Assembly: GCF_046097095.1 (NCBI RefSeq)
Contig: NZ_CP175698.1
Span: forward strand, 310,001-374,000
Origin: Natrinema sp046097095
GTDB lineage: Archaea > Halobacteriota > Halobacteria > Halobacteriales > Natrialbaceae
Reading direction: 5' to 3'
Length of the DNA stretch: 64,000 bases
A program made the translations under genes and the position numbers. The notes under the pieces are model-generated. The model did no database searches. It saw only the letters and a program-made list of their open reading frames with translations, and was not told the DNA's origin. Below are positions 34,057-42,408 of this stretch, in pieces (within the stretch, counting starts at the first letter, position 1; each line of letters starts with the position of its first letter).

Positions 34057-34872
34057 TCAGAGACGGACCGGCACGTCGTGCTCGTCGAGGTACGCTTTCG
34101 TCTCCTCGATCGAGTACTCGTCGAAGTGGAAGATCGAGGCCGCGAGGCCGGCGTCGGCACCGGCCTCGGTGAACACGTCGTACATGTCCTCGGGACCGCC
34201 ACAGCCCGACGAGGCGATGACCGGCGTGTCGACGGTGTCACAGACGGCCTCCGTCAACGGGAGGTCGTAGCCGTCTTTCGTCCCGTCCTTGTCGATCGAG
34301 TTGACGAACAGTTCGCCAGCACCGCGGGCCTCGGCCTCGGCGGCCCACTCGAGGACGTCGATGCCGGTCCCCTCGCGGCCGCCCTTTTTCGTGCACTCGA
34401 ACCAGCAGGACTCGCCGTCTACCTCGACGTAGTGTTCCCCCTGTTCGTCGAAGCGCCGTCTGGCGTCGACGCTGATGACAATGCACTGGCTGCCGAAGGC
34501 CGTCGCGCCGTCGTTGATCAGTTCGGGGCGCTCGAGCGCGCCGGTGGTGATCGAGACCTTGTCCGCGCCGGCGCGTAGCGTCTCTTTAATGTCCTCGGTG
34601 GTGCGAATGCCGCCGCCGACGGTGAGCGGAATGAAAATTTCGTCGGCGACGCGTTCGACCACGTTGAGCATCGTCTCGCGGCCGTCTGCGGAGGCGGTGA
34701 TATCCAGAAAGACGAACTCGTCGGCCCCGGCCTCATTGTACGCCTTGGCCATTTCGACCGGATCGCCGGTGTATTTCAGATCCTCGAAATTGACGCCGGT
34801 GTAGACCGCCGGGTTCCCGTCCTCGTCTAAATCTACGTCGATACACGGGATGACTCGCTTGGTCAATACCAT
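34057..34872 (-). CDS. hisF: Imidazole glycerol phosphate synthase subunit HisF
   Basis: 271 residues, slightly longer than the bacterial enzyme. The (beta/alpha)8 barrel shows the first catalytic Asp in VIPCIDVDLDEDG, the phosphate motif GGGIRTTEDI, the second Asp in ISVDARR, ASSGCGGPEDM and the C-terminal FHFDEYSI. HisF closes the imidazole ring in histidine synthesis with ammonia supplied by HisH. A small insert around 140-150 (DEQGEHYVEVDGE) is usual in haloarchaea. It is divergent from the small membrane protein at 35014. No other his genes are next to it. Confidence 0.96.
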   Translation of the reverse strand: MVLTKRVIPCIDVDLDEDGNPAVYTGVNFEDLKYTGDPVEMAKAYNEAGADEFVFLDITASADGRETMLNVVERVADEIFIPLTVGGGIRTTEDIKETLRAGADKVSITTGALERPELINDGATAFGSQCIVISVDARRRFDEQGEHYVEVDGESCWFECTKKGGREGTGIDVLEWAAEAEARGAGELFVNSIDKDGTKDGYDLPLTEAVCDTVDTPVIASSGCGGPEDMYDVFTEAGADAGLAASIFHFDEYSIEETKAYLDEHDVPVRL

Positions 34873-35013
34873 GTGGTTGCTATCGAGGGATTCGCGCCGC
34901 GGGTAGTAAAGGCGTCTGGATCGGGCTGGCTATGTCGTCGCGCCCGGCGTCGGCGGCCCCGCAATCGGCCCGGTGTAGGTGGTGTTAAGTGTCGGTGCCG
35001 AAAACGAACGAGT

Positions 35014-35202
35014 ATGGCAGACAACACCGAAACCGCCGCCGGTGACGACACGGGAGCCGACGTCGGTCACGATCTCGAGGCAGCGCGCACGACCGCACCG
35101 ATGAGCGAGTTCTCGGCTCGAGAAGTCGTGATCGGCGGCACCGTCGCCGTCGTCGGTGCTGCGGTTGCCTTCGGAATCCCGCTTCTGACAGTCGGCGTGT
35201 GA
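35014..35202 (+). CDS. Small membrane protein, DUF7550-like
   Basis: 62 residues: an acidic N-terminal half (DNTETAAGDDTGADVGHDLE), a MSEFSAREV segment and one transmembrane helix (about 40-61, VVIGGTVAVVGAAVAFGIPLL). A GTTAAG element at 34984-34989 lies 27 bases before the ATG at 35014, consistent with a leaderless start. The stop is one base from the end of the convergent ribbon-helix-helix gene. Function unknown. Confidence 0.72.
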   Translation: MADNTETAAGDDTGADVGHDLEAARTTAPMSEFSAREVVIGGTVAVVGAAVAFGIPLLTVGV

Positions 35203-35203
35203 G

Positions 35204-35434
35204 TTAGAAGACGTACTCGTCGTCGTGGCCCATCATTCCGTCATCTTCGAGGCCGGTCCCGCCACCGGTCGCTCCCTCCTCTTCGTCCATCGGTCCGCTG
35301 GTCTTGTAGGCCTTGATCCCCGTCGACAGGAGATCCTCGATCGCCTCTTCGCGGTTGACGAACTCGCCGCGCTCGACCATCTGGGCGATCTGCATCTCGA
35401 GGTGCTCCGGTATGGTGATCTCTACTTTCGGCAT
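35204..35434 (-). CDS. Ribbon-helix-helix protein, DUF7120-like
   Basis: 76 residues. It has an N-terminal strand (MPKVEITIPEHL), two helices (EMQIAQMVERGEFVNREEAIEDLLSTGIKAY), then a flexible acidic/Gly tail. The pattern resembles CopG/MetJ-type DNA-binding proteins. A TATA-like GGTATTTAGG (35457-35466) is centred 28 bases upstream. Targets unknown. Confidence 0.8.
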   Translation of the reverse strand: MPKVEITIPEHLEMQIAQMVERGEFVNREEAIEDLLSTGIKAYKTSGPMDEEEGATGGGTGLEDDGMMGHDDEYVF

Positions 35435-35456
35435 CTGATTCGGCTTTCGGCGAGGG

Positions 35457-35466
35457 GGTATTTAGG
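35457..35466 (-). promoter_or_regulatory. TATA-like element for the ribbon-helix-helix gene
   Basis: GGTATTTAGG (plus strand) reads CCTAAATACC on the coding strand, centred 28 bases before the ATG at 35434. Confidence 0.5.
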
Positions 35467-35597
35467 TTTGACGGGGACCCAACGAGTTCACCGAACGATC
35501 TCGCGTCTCGAAACGAATGGGTGTCTCTCGGACGAAAATCGAAGGCCGAAACGCCGTGTGGGACTCGAGGGGGCGGCTCGTCGAGGCGGGAGGTCGT

Positions 35598-35897
35598 TTA
35601 GCGGTTGCCCATCACCGAGTCGAACGCGTTTCGCAACGTGGTTCCGGGCTGGGTCAGCGTGTCGAGTTGCTTTCTCATCCTCCGTTGGTTGAAGTAACTT
35701 GCGAACGCGAGGATCGTCGGGGGCCAGAGGCCGATGAACGTCCCGAGTTGGCGTTCGTCGCGCATAAAGTAGTAGTACAGCGCGAGTCCGACCGAGGCGG
35801 CCGATGCGACGAACGCGGGACCCATCGCCTCCTCGCCGATCTCTTCTGGTTCCTGTCCGGACATCTCTCGTTCCGTCAGCTGTTGTCTGCTCGCCAT
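35598..35897 (-). CDS. Small two-helix membrane protein
   Basis: 99 residues. After an acidic segment (MSGQEPEEIGEEAM) come two hydrophobic stretches (GPAFVASAASVGLALYYYF and FIGLWPPTILAFASYF). A basic segment then ends FDSVMGNR. The ATG at 35897 lies about 30 bases after a TTAGTA-like element; a second ATG at 35864 is also plausible. A conserved halophile hypothetical; function unknown. Confidence 0.7.
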   Translation of the reverse strand: MASRQQLTEREMSGQEPEEIGEEAMGPAFVASAASVGLALYYYFMRDERQLGTFIGLWPPTILAFASYFNQRRMRKQLDTLTQPGTTLRNAFDSVMGNR

Positions 35898-36117
35898 GCA
35901 ACGAGAATAGTCGGGGAGACTGTACTAAGGGGTGGCGAGGGTTTCAATGGAAACAACCCGATACACAACGGAGCTGACCGTTTCGACCCCGGTTGAGTCG
36001 CCCTAATTCCATCTTTCCTCGCGCGAACGCGTACTGCCGGCGGCGAGCGGTCGCCAACTTGCCGGTACCGTTGGACGATGGCGTCACACCTACGGTGATC
36101 GGCACGGAGGAACGCGT

Positions 36118-36714
36118 ATGGATCCAACGGACGTGACAGACCTCTATCGCGAGTTCGGCGATGAGCGATTACCGCCGGGGCAGCGTGAAACCTCGGCGTT
36201 TCCGGTCCTCTCGAAGAGCGGGACGCCACCCTGGGATCCGGAGACGTGGGAGTTCACCGTCACCGGCGCGGTCGACGAGGAGCTGACGTTCTCGTGGGAC
36301 GAGTTCCGCGACCTCCCCAGCGTCACCCAGCGCCAGGACTTCCATTGCGTGACCGGCTGGAGCAAGTTCGACTGCGAGTTCACCGGCGTCTCCTTCCCCG
36401 AACTCGCCGAGCGCGCCGGCGTCCACGACGACGCCGTCCACGTCATGTTCTCCGCGCTGGACGGCTACACGACCGATCTCCCGCTCGAGGACTGCATGCG
36501 CGAGGAGGTCCTGTTCACCTACGAGTTCGACGGCAATCCGCTGCCCGACGATCACGGCGGTCCGCTCCGGGTGGTTACGCCGCACAAATACGCCTACAAG
36601 GGTGCGAAGTGGGTCGACGGCGTCGAGTTCCTCACCGACCCCGAGCGGGGATACTGGGAGCGACGCGGCTATTCACAGACGGCGAACCCGTGGGAGGAAG
36701 AGCGGTACAGCTAA
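36118..36714 (+). CDS. Sulfite oxidase-like molybdopterin oxidoreductase (YedY/MsrP-like)
   Basis: 198 residues, only the catalytic (SUOX) domain. It contains the Mo-ligand Cys in DFHCVTGWSKFD, the loop DGYTTDLPLEDC and the C-terminal HKYAYKGAKWVDGVEFL, typical of this family. There is no signal peptide at the N-terminus and no heme or dimerisation domain. Members reduce oxidised methionines or other S/N-oxides; the substrate is not shown. It precedes the menaquinone cluster by 55 bases on the same strand. Confidence 0.87.
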   Translation: MDPTDVTDLYREFGDERLPPGQRETSAFPVLSKSGTPPWDPETWEFTVTGAVDEELTFSWDEFRDLPSVTQRQDFHCVTGWSKFDCEFTGVSFPELAERAGVHDDAVHVMFSALDGYTTDLPLEDCMREEVLFTYEFDGNPLPDDHGGPLRVVTPHKYAYKGAKWVDGVEFLTDPERGYWERRGYSQTANPWEEERYS

Positions 36715-36769
36715 CGGTTCGTTCGGCGAATAGTTAGGCTGAAGGCGTGGCGGTCCTGACGTGCGGTCG

Positions 36770-38113
36770 ATGGATCGATCGTCGGGCGAGAGTCGGCTTG
36801 CGGGCGGTGCGGACTCGGCGGACCGACCCGCCGAGCTTGTCAGTCGCAGTCGCGAGCTTGAGGACGTCTCCGTCGGTGCACTTTTTGAAGACGACGCGGT
36901 GCCGCGCGTCCAGTGGGTCGCACCCAGCGGCCTCGAGATCGTCGGCCGGGGCGTCGCCGCCCGGTTTCGGGCGGACGGTCCCGACCGGTTCGATCGGATT
37001 CGAACGCAAGCGAGCCGATTGTTCGATGGGATCGCACACGACGGTCCGCCCGACGCTCGCCCGCGGGCGTTCGGTGGATTTTCGTTCTACGACGACCACG
37101 AGCCGGGACCGCCGTGGACGGGGGTTCACGCTGCGTCGTTCGTCGTCCCGCAGGTTCTGGTCAGTCGGACCGACGACGAAACGTGGATGACGGTCCTTGG
37201 GGAGGGAGACGACGAGGCCGAGGACGGCCTCGAGCGCTGGCAGGAGCGACTGACGGGCGGATCGCGGGGACAAGCGAACGATGCGCGCCCCGGCATCGAG
37301 TCGACGACGCGCTCTACGTTGCCCGCGGAGTGGACCGAACAGGTCGAGGCCGCACTCGAGCGGATCGCCACCGGTCGCTTGACGAAGGTCGTCCTGGCAC
37401 AGGCGCTGTCGGTCGACCTCGACGGAGCGGTCGACGTACCGGCGACGCTTGAGCGGCTGGGACGCCGGTATCCGAACTGTTATCGATTTCTGGTGGATCA
37501 CGAGGTCGACGGAACGTTCTTCGGTGCGCCCCCCGAGCGACTGGTGTCGAAACGCGGTGACCGGGTCGAAACGGAGGCGCTCGCCGGATCGATAGCGCGC
37601 GGGGAGACCCCCGACGAGGACGAGGCGTACGCCGAGCGGATGCGAGCCGACGCGAAGTTCGGACACGAACACGGACTCGTCGTCGACGCCATTCGTGAGC
37701 AACTGGCCCCGTTCGCTCGCGACCTCACCGTCAGCGAGCGGACGATCCGCCGGCTGGCGACCATCCAGCACCTACAGACGCCGATCGAGGCGACGCTCGA
37801 GGACGACCGTCACGTCCTCGAGATCGTCGAGGCACTCCACCCGACGCCCGCGGTCGGCGGCGTTCCGCCGGCCGCCGCGTGGGAAACGATCCGCGAGACG
37901 GAGCCATTTGACCGCGGCTGGTATGCCGCGCCGGTGGGCTGGTTCGACGCCGCCGGCGACGGCGAATTCGCGGTCGCGCTCCGTTCCGGCGTCGCGACCG
38001 ACGGAGCGGTGACGCTTTTCGCGGGCAACGGGATCGTCGCCGACAGCGATCCTGAGGCGGAGTGGGACGAAGTACAGCTAAAATTCCGGCCGATTTTGGA
38101 CGAACTGCAATAG
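36770..38113 (+). CDS. menF: Isochorismate synthase MenF
   Basis: 447 residues. The C-terminal 280 residues are the chorismate-binding domain (FFGAPPERLVSKRGDRVETEALAGSIARGETPDED, then HLQTPIEATL and LHPTPAVGGVPP, and the end AGNGIVADSDPEAEWDEVQLKFRPIL). It converts chorismate to isochorismate, the first committed step to menaquinone. The ATG at 36770 is preferred to the GTG at 36761. The gene is followed by menD with an 11-base gap. Confidence 0.92.
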   Translation: MDRSSGESRLAGGADSADRPAELVSRSRELEDVSVGALFEDDAVPRVQWVAPSGLEIVGRGVAARFRADGPDRFDRIRTQASRLFDGIAHDGPPDARPRAFGGFSFYDDHEPGPPWTGVHAASFVVPQVLVSRTDDETWMTVLGEGDDEAEDGLERWQERLTGGSRGQANDARPGIESTTRSTLPAEWTEQVEAALERIATGRLTKVVLAQALSVDLDGAVDVPATLERLGRRYPNCYRFLVDHEVDGTFFGAPPERLVSKRGDRVETEALAGSIARGETPDEDEAYAERMRADAKFGHEHGLVVDAIREQLAPFARDLTVSERTIRRLATIQHLQTPIEATLEDDRHVLEIVEALHPTPAVGGVPPAAAWETIRETEPFDRGWYAAPVGWFDAAGDGEFAVALRSGVATDGAVTLFAGNGIVADSDPEAEWDEVQLKFRPILDELQ

Positions 38114-38124
38114 CACCACCATCG

Positions 38125-39981
38125 ATGACTGCACCGAACCGCGCGACCCTCTGGGGGCGCGTCCTCGCCGACGAACTCGCAAAAAGCGGCCTCGAGGCCG
38201 TCTGTATCGCACCCGGCAGCCGGTCGACGCCGCTGACGGTCGCGTTCGCCGACCACTCCGAAATCGATGTCTACTCGCACTTAGACGAGCGCTCCGCGGC
38301 CTACTTCGCGCTCGGTCGCGCCCGCCGGACTGGCGAGCCGACGGCGCTGGTCTGTACCTCCGGCACGGCCGCGGCGAACTTCCACCCGGCCGTGATGGAG
38401 GCCGACCGGGCCCGCGTACCGCTGTTGGTTCTCACCGCTGATCGACCGCCCGAACTCCGCGATAGTGGTGCGAACCAGACCGTCGATCAGGTCACACTCT
38501 ACGGCGACGCGGTGCGATGGGACGCCGACCTGCCCGAACCGGAGCCCGACGAGCGAAAGGTGCGAAGTCTGCGGACGACCGCGACTCGAGCGCTGTCGGA
38601 AACGACCGGCGTTCCACCCGGTCCGGTACACCTCAACTGTCCGTTCCGCAAGCCCCTCGAGCCGATCGAGGTGCCCGGTGACGTGCCCGACTCGTTCGCC
38701 GAGACGACGGCCGCACGAGGGCGAGCGGGGCCGTTCGTCGAAACGACCGGCGGGACGCGAACGCTCGCCGACGGCGAGCACCGAACGCTCTTGCGGGCGC
38801 TCGAGACCGCGGATCGGCCGCTGATCGTCGCCGGTCCTGCGGATCCAGAAGCACTGTCGACGCTCGAGCCGGCGGCAGTGACCGACCTCGCCGATCGACT
38901 GGGCGCGCCGGTCCTCGCGGACCCGCTCTCGGGGCTGCGGTTCGGGCCGCACGTCGGCCAAGAGAGAGCGGACGCCGAAGCGCCGCAGTCGATTTACGGC
39001 GGCTACGACGCCTACGTCTCCGAGCTACCGCACCCGGACGCCGTCCTCCGGTTCGGTGCCTCTCCCACGTCGAAGCCGCTCCGCCACTGGCTTCGTGACG
39101 CCGACGCCCGGCAGTTTCTGATCGACCCCGCGGGCGCGTGGCGCGAGGCGACGTTCACCGCGACCGACCTGCTGGCGGCCGAGCCCGGAACCGTCGTCGA
39201 CGGGTTGCTCGAGGCACTCGAAGACGGCGACGCGGGCGGTGATCGCGGGGTGAACCCGCGACCGACGACCGACGACGAGTGGCGCGTCCGGTTCGACGCA
39301 GCCGAGCGCCGCCACTGGACGATCAGCGACGAGGCCGTCACAGCGGACGCGCTCGAGTCGGAGCCGTTCGAAGGGGCGATCCTCGCGTCGGTGGTCTCGA
39401 ACGCGCCGGACCCGGCGACGGTGTTCGTCTCGAACAGCATGCCGATCCGAGACGCCGACCGGTTCGGACGGCCACGAGCGGCCGCCCTTACCGTCCTCGC
39501 GAACCGCGGCGCGAGCGGCATCGACGGCATCGCGAGCACGGCGCTCGGAGCCGGCAGCGCGACCGACGACCCGCTCGTGCTGGTGACCGGTGATCTGGCG
39601 TTCTACCACGACTCGAACGGGCTGCTCGCCGTCACTCGCTGCGATATCGATGCAACGATCGTCCTGCTTGACAACGACGGCGGCGGTATCTTTCACGAGC
39701 TCCCGATCGAGGAGTTCGATCCCCCGTTTACGGACCAGTTCAAGACGCCCCACGGCCTCGAGTTCGACGACCTCGCATCGTTTTACGACCTCGAGTTCGA
39801 GTCCGTCGCGCCGGCCGAGTTCGACGACGCGTACCGGCGCTCACTCGAGCAGGCCGGAACGCAGGTTCTTGCCGTCGAATTCGACTCGGCCGTGAGCCAT
39901 CGTCGGCGGGGGGAACTCGAGGACCGAGTCACGGACGCGGTCGCCGCGACCCTCGCTACCGATCCGACGGACGGTTCGTAG
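38125..39981 (+). CDS. menD: MenD (2-succinyl-5-enolpyruvyl-6-hydroxy-3-cyclohexene-1-carboxylate synthase)
   Basis: 618 residues of a thiamine-diphosphate enzyme. It has the proton-relay Glu in YSHLDERSAAYFALG, CTSGTAAANFHPAVMEA, RDSGANQTVDQVTLYG and the cofactor motif LVTGDLAFYHDSNGLL followed by LDNDGGGIFHELPI. It joins isochorismate and 2-oxoglutarate. The ATG at 38125 lies 11 bases after menF, so the two form an operon. Confidence 0.95.
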   Translation: MTAPNRATLWGRVLADELAKSGLEAVCIAPGSRSTPLTVAFADHSEIDVYSHLDERSAAYFALGRARRTGEPTALVCTSGTAAANFHPAVMEADRARVPLLVLTADRPPELRDSGANQTVDQVTLYGDAVRWDADLPEPEPDERKVRSLRTTATRALSETTGVPPGPVHLNCPFRKPLEPIEVPGDVPDSFAETTAARGRAGPFVETTGGTRTLADGEHRTLLRALETADRPLIVAGPADPEALSTLEPAAVTDLADRLGAPVLADPLSGLRFGPHVGQERADAEAPQSIYGGYDAYVSELPHPDAVLRFGASPTSKPLRHWLRDADARQFLIDPAGAWREATFTATDLLAAEPGTVVDGLLEALEDGDAGGDRGVNPRPTTDDEWRVRFDAAERRHWTISDEAVTADALESEPFEGAILASVVSNAPDPATVFVSNSMPIRDADRFGRPRAAALTVLANRGASGIDGIASTALGAGSATDDPLVLVTGDLAFYHDSNGLLAVTRCDIDATIVLLDNDGGGIFHELPIEEFDPPFTDQFKTPHGLEFDDLASFYDLEFESVAPAEFDDAYRRSLEQAGTQVLAVEFDSAVSHRRRGELEDRVTDAVAATLATDPTDGS

Positions 39982-39990
39982 CGGGCTTCG

Positions 39991-40965
39991 TCACGGACGG
40001 AGTGCCCACCACAGCGCGACGGCGTAGCCAAGCGGTACCCAGGCAAAAGCGATCGCGAGCATCCCCGACAGGAACGCCGGCTCGACGAGCGGGAAGCCGA
40101 CGATTGCGGCCGGGAAGAGGACGCTCCACGCACCGAACACCGCCATCGCGAGCCGCGGCATCGTGAGCAAGTAACCGATCAGTGCGAGCGTACACGCGGC
40201 GACGGCGGCCTTGACGGGAATCGAAAACATCGGTGTGAGGCTCGCGGCGACGAACAGCGGATAGCAGAAGGCCACGGCCGCGACCGTGACCGCAGTTGTC
40301 CGATCGATCGGCGCGCCCTCCCATTCGAGGTCGACATCGCCGTCCCAGTCGTGGACGGAGTACTGGAATCCGTCGCTTGTCTCCCCGTCCGAACCGTCGG
40401 ATTCGTCGGTCGCCGTCTGCGTGCCCGACCGCCCGTGACCGGCGACCCGATCGCCGTCGAACGGCCACTCGCCCGCCGCCCGTCGCCGTTTCCGTTGGTG
40501 CTGTCGTCGTGCGCGCTGGCGAGCGTGGTGACTCTGCCCGCGGTCGGCACCGTCGGTCGCGGTTCCGCCTCGCGCCTGCCGAGCCTGCTCGCGCGTCCGA
40601 TCGGTGGCTTCGGCCGACCGTCCGTCGGTTCCGGAGTCGGCCGCGTTCGAGTCGGCCGCGTCCGTCTCCGCGGTCGTCGAAGTCGACGCGTCCGTCTCAT
40701 CGCCGTCGCTCGAGTCGCCGCCGAACGTCGTTCCCTGGGCGAGGTCCACGTACGTCTCGTGGCCGAGTCGATCGTAGCGAGCTCGTTCCGCGCCGTCAGT
40801 GAGGACCGACTTCGCGGTTGTGACGCGCTTGAACCGCTCGGCAGCGTCGGGGGCGTCGGAGTGATCCGGGTGCGTCTCGAGGACGCGGTCGCGGTAGGCC
40901 GACTCGATCTCGTCCCGGCTCGCATCCGGGCCGACCTCGAGTACGTCGTAGTACGTCTCGCCCAT
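39991..40965 (-). CDS. Membrane-anchored DnaJ (J-domain) protein
   Basis: 324 residues. The J domain occupies residues 1-70, with His32-Pro33-Asp34 (HPD) essential for Hsp70 stimulation. The middle part (80-200) is low complexity and includes an unusually basic stretch (HHARQRARRQHQRKRRR), rare in halophile proteins. The C-terminal third has about four transmembrane helices starting near residue 225. It is convergent with menD and divergent from menB. It may recruit DnaK to the membrane; no evidence links it to menaquinone. Confidence 0.85.
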   Translation of the reverse strand: MGETYYDVLEVGPDASRDEIESAYRDRVLETHPDHSDAPDAAERFKRVTTAKSVLTDGAERARYDRLGHETYVDLAQGTTFGGDSSDGDETDASTSTTAETDAADSNAADSGTDGRSAEATDRTREQARQARGGTATDGADRGQSHHARQRARRQHQRKRRRAAGEWPFDGDRVAGHGRSGTQTATDESDGSDGETSDGFQYSVHDWDGDVDLEWEGAPIDRTTAVTVAAVAFCYPLFVAASLTPMFSIPVKAAVAACTLALIGYLLTMPRLAMAVFGAWSVLFPAAIVGFPLVEPAFLSGMLAIAFAWVPLGYAVALWWALRP

Positions 40966-41095
40966 CGCGTAGGCGGTTGTCCGGACGGGTGAAAAATCAC
41001 TCGGGCTAGACTATCATTGCAATGGTCTGACAGCCGAACCGATTGGTCCATGTGCACACGACTGAAGCGCACGTCCGACAGATAAACCGAAATCA

Positions 41096-41105
41096 GCTAT
41101 ATAAA
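41096..41105 (+). promoter_or_regulatory. Distal TATA candidate upstream of menB
   Basis: GCTATATAAA-type box; a transcript from here would begin near 41127 and have a leader of about 140 bases before the menB ATG at 41266. It is the best TATA match in the region, but its distance to the gene is long. Confidence 0.4.
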
Positions 41106-41230
41106 AATGGCTGGAATGATGGGGCGGCGAGCGAATCTGACGAGCGAAATCGCGGATTTCGGCCGACTGCGACGGAGCGGTCCGGAGTAGCGTTCGACCG
41201 CCACCGGCTTCGGCCCGATTCGAGACGCGA

Positions 41231-41238
41231 ATCTATTT
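41231..41238 (+). promoter_or_regulatory. Proximal TATA candidate of menB
   Basis: ATCTATTT is centred about 31 bases before the ATG at 41266 and would suit a leaderless transcript. Confidence 0.4.
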
Positions 41239-41265
41239 CTGCCGCCGCGGACGACACTCGAGCAA

Positions 41266-42156
41266 ATGGTATCGGAACTCTTCGACCCCGAACAGTGGGA
41301 ACCTGCTGCACTGAACGACGAGTTCAGGGACATCACGTACCACCGAGCGGTCGACTCCGGGACGGTCCGCATCGCGTTCGACCGGCCAGACGTGCGCAAC
41401 GCCTTTCGGCCAGGAACGGTCGACGAACTGTACGACGCCTTGGACCACGCCAAGCGCCAGACCGACGTGGGCTGTATCCTGCTGACGGGGAACGGCCCCT
41501 CGCAGAAGGACGGCGGCTGGGCGTTCTGTTCCGGCGGTGATCAGACGATCCGGGGCGAGGACGGGTACCAGTACGAAGGAGATGAGGAGCGTGCGTCAGA
41601 GCAGGGGCGACTCCACATCCTCGAGGTACAGCGGCTGATCCGCCACATTCCGAAGGTTGTTGTCTGCGTGGTACCGGGCTGGGCCGTCGGCGGCGGTCAC
41701 TCGCTGCACGTCGTCTGCGATCTCACCCTCGCGAGCGAAGGGCACGCGAAGTTTCTCCAGACCGACCCCGACGTGGCCAGCTACGACGCCGGCTTCGGCT
41801 CGGCCTATCTCGCCAAACAGATCGGCCAGAAGAAGGCCCGCGAGGTGTTCTTCCTCGGGAAGACCTACGACGCCGCGGAGGCCGCGGAGATGGGTATGGT
41901 CAACGAGGCGGTGCCACACGAGGAGTTAGAGGAGACCGCCCTCGAGTGGGGCGAGCGCATCAACTCGAAGAGCCCGACGGCGATGCGGATGCTCAAGTAC
42001 GCGTTCAACATGACCGACGACGGCATGATCGGCCAGCAGGTGTTCGCCGGCGAGGCGACGCGGCTCGGCTACATGACCGATGAGGCAAAGGAGGGACGGG
42101 ACGCCTTCGTCGAGGGCCGCGAGCCGGACTTCGACGACTTCCCGTGGCACTACTGA
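41266..42156 (+). CDS. menB: 1,4-dihydroxy-2-naphthoyl-CoA synthase MenB
   Basis: 296 residues of crotonase fold with MenB-specific sequence: AFCSGGDQTIRGEDGYQYEGD, PGWAVGGGHSLHVVCDLTLASEGH, DPDVASYDAGFGSAYLAKQIGQKKAREVFFLG and the C-terminal YMTDEAKEGRDAFVEGREPDFDDFPWHY. It cyclises o-succinylbenzoyl-CoA. The long N-terminal segment (about 25 residues) is typical of the archaeal enzyme. It is separated from menA by the lipoprotein gene. Confidence 0.95.
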   Translation: MVSELFDPEQWEPAALNDEFRDITYHRAVDSGTVRIAFDRPDVRNAFRPGTVDELYDALDHAKRQTDVGCILLTGNGPSQKDGGWAFCSGGDQTIRGEDGYQYEGDEERASEQGRLHILEVQRLIRHIPKVVVCVVPGWAVGGGHSLHVVCDLTLASEGHAKFLQTDPDVASYDAGFGSAYLAKQIGQKKAREVFFLGKTYDAAEAAEMGMVNEAVPHEELEETALEWGERINSKSPTAMRMLKYAFNMTDDGMIGQQVFAGEATRLGYMTDEAKEGRDAFVEGREPDFDDFPWHY

Positions 42157-42408
42157 CGAAGTAGCGACGTCGAAATCGGCCCACAGTCGCGTTCGCTGTG
42201 GTTTTGCTATCTCATCAATCTTGCAGTTTCGGCGGTGTCTCACCGATTTCTCGGCTGCGACGACTCGATATCTGGATACACGTACCGCTCACCGAGGAAC
42301 AGATCGATCAAGTTATGACCCGAACCGCTACCGAAGACGGGGATCGCTGAGCACCCGACCGATCGATACATCCCGACCGAGAGTGAACACAGATCACGAG
42401 AGAGAAGC

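Larger units (their letters stand above)
40966..41265 (+). other. Divergent promoter region of menB and the J-domain gene
   Basis: 300 bases without a convincing gene. A short frame at 41107-41190 encodes 27 basic residues and is not convincing. Two promoter candidates for menB lie in it, listed separately. Confidence 0.5.

Noticed and set aside
41107..41190. 27-codon frame after the TATA box before menB
   Set aside because: It is basic, and its start would precede the expected transcript start by about 20 bases.
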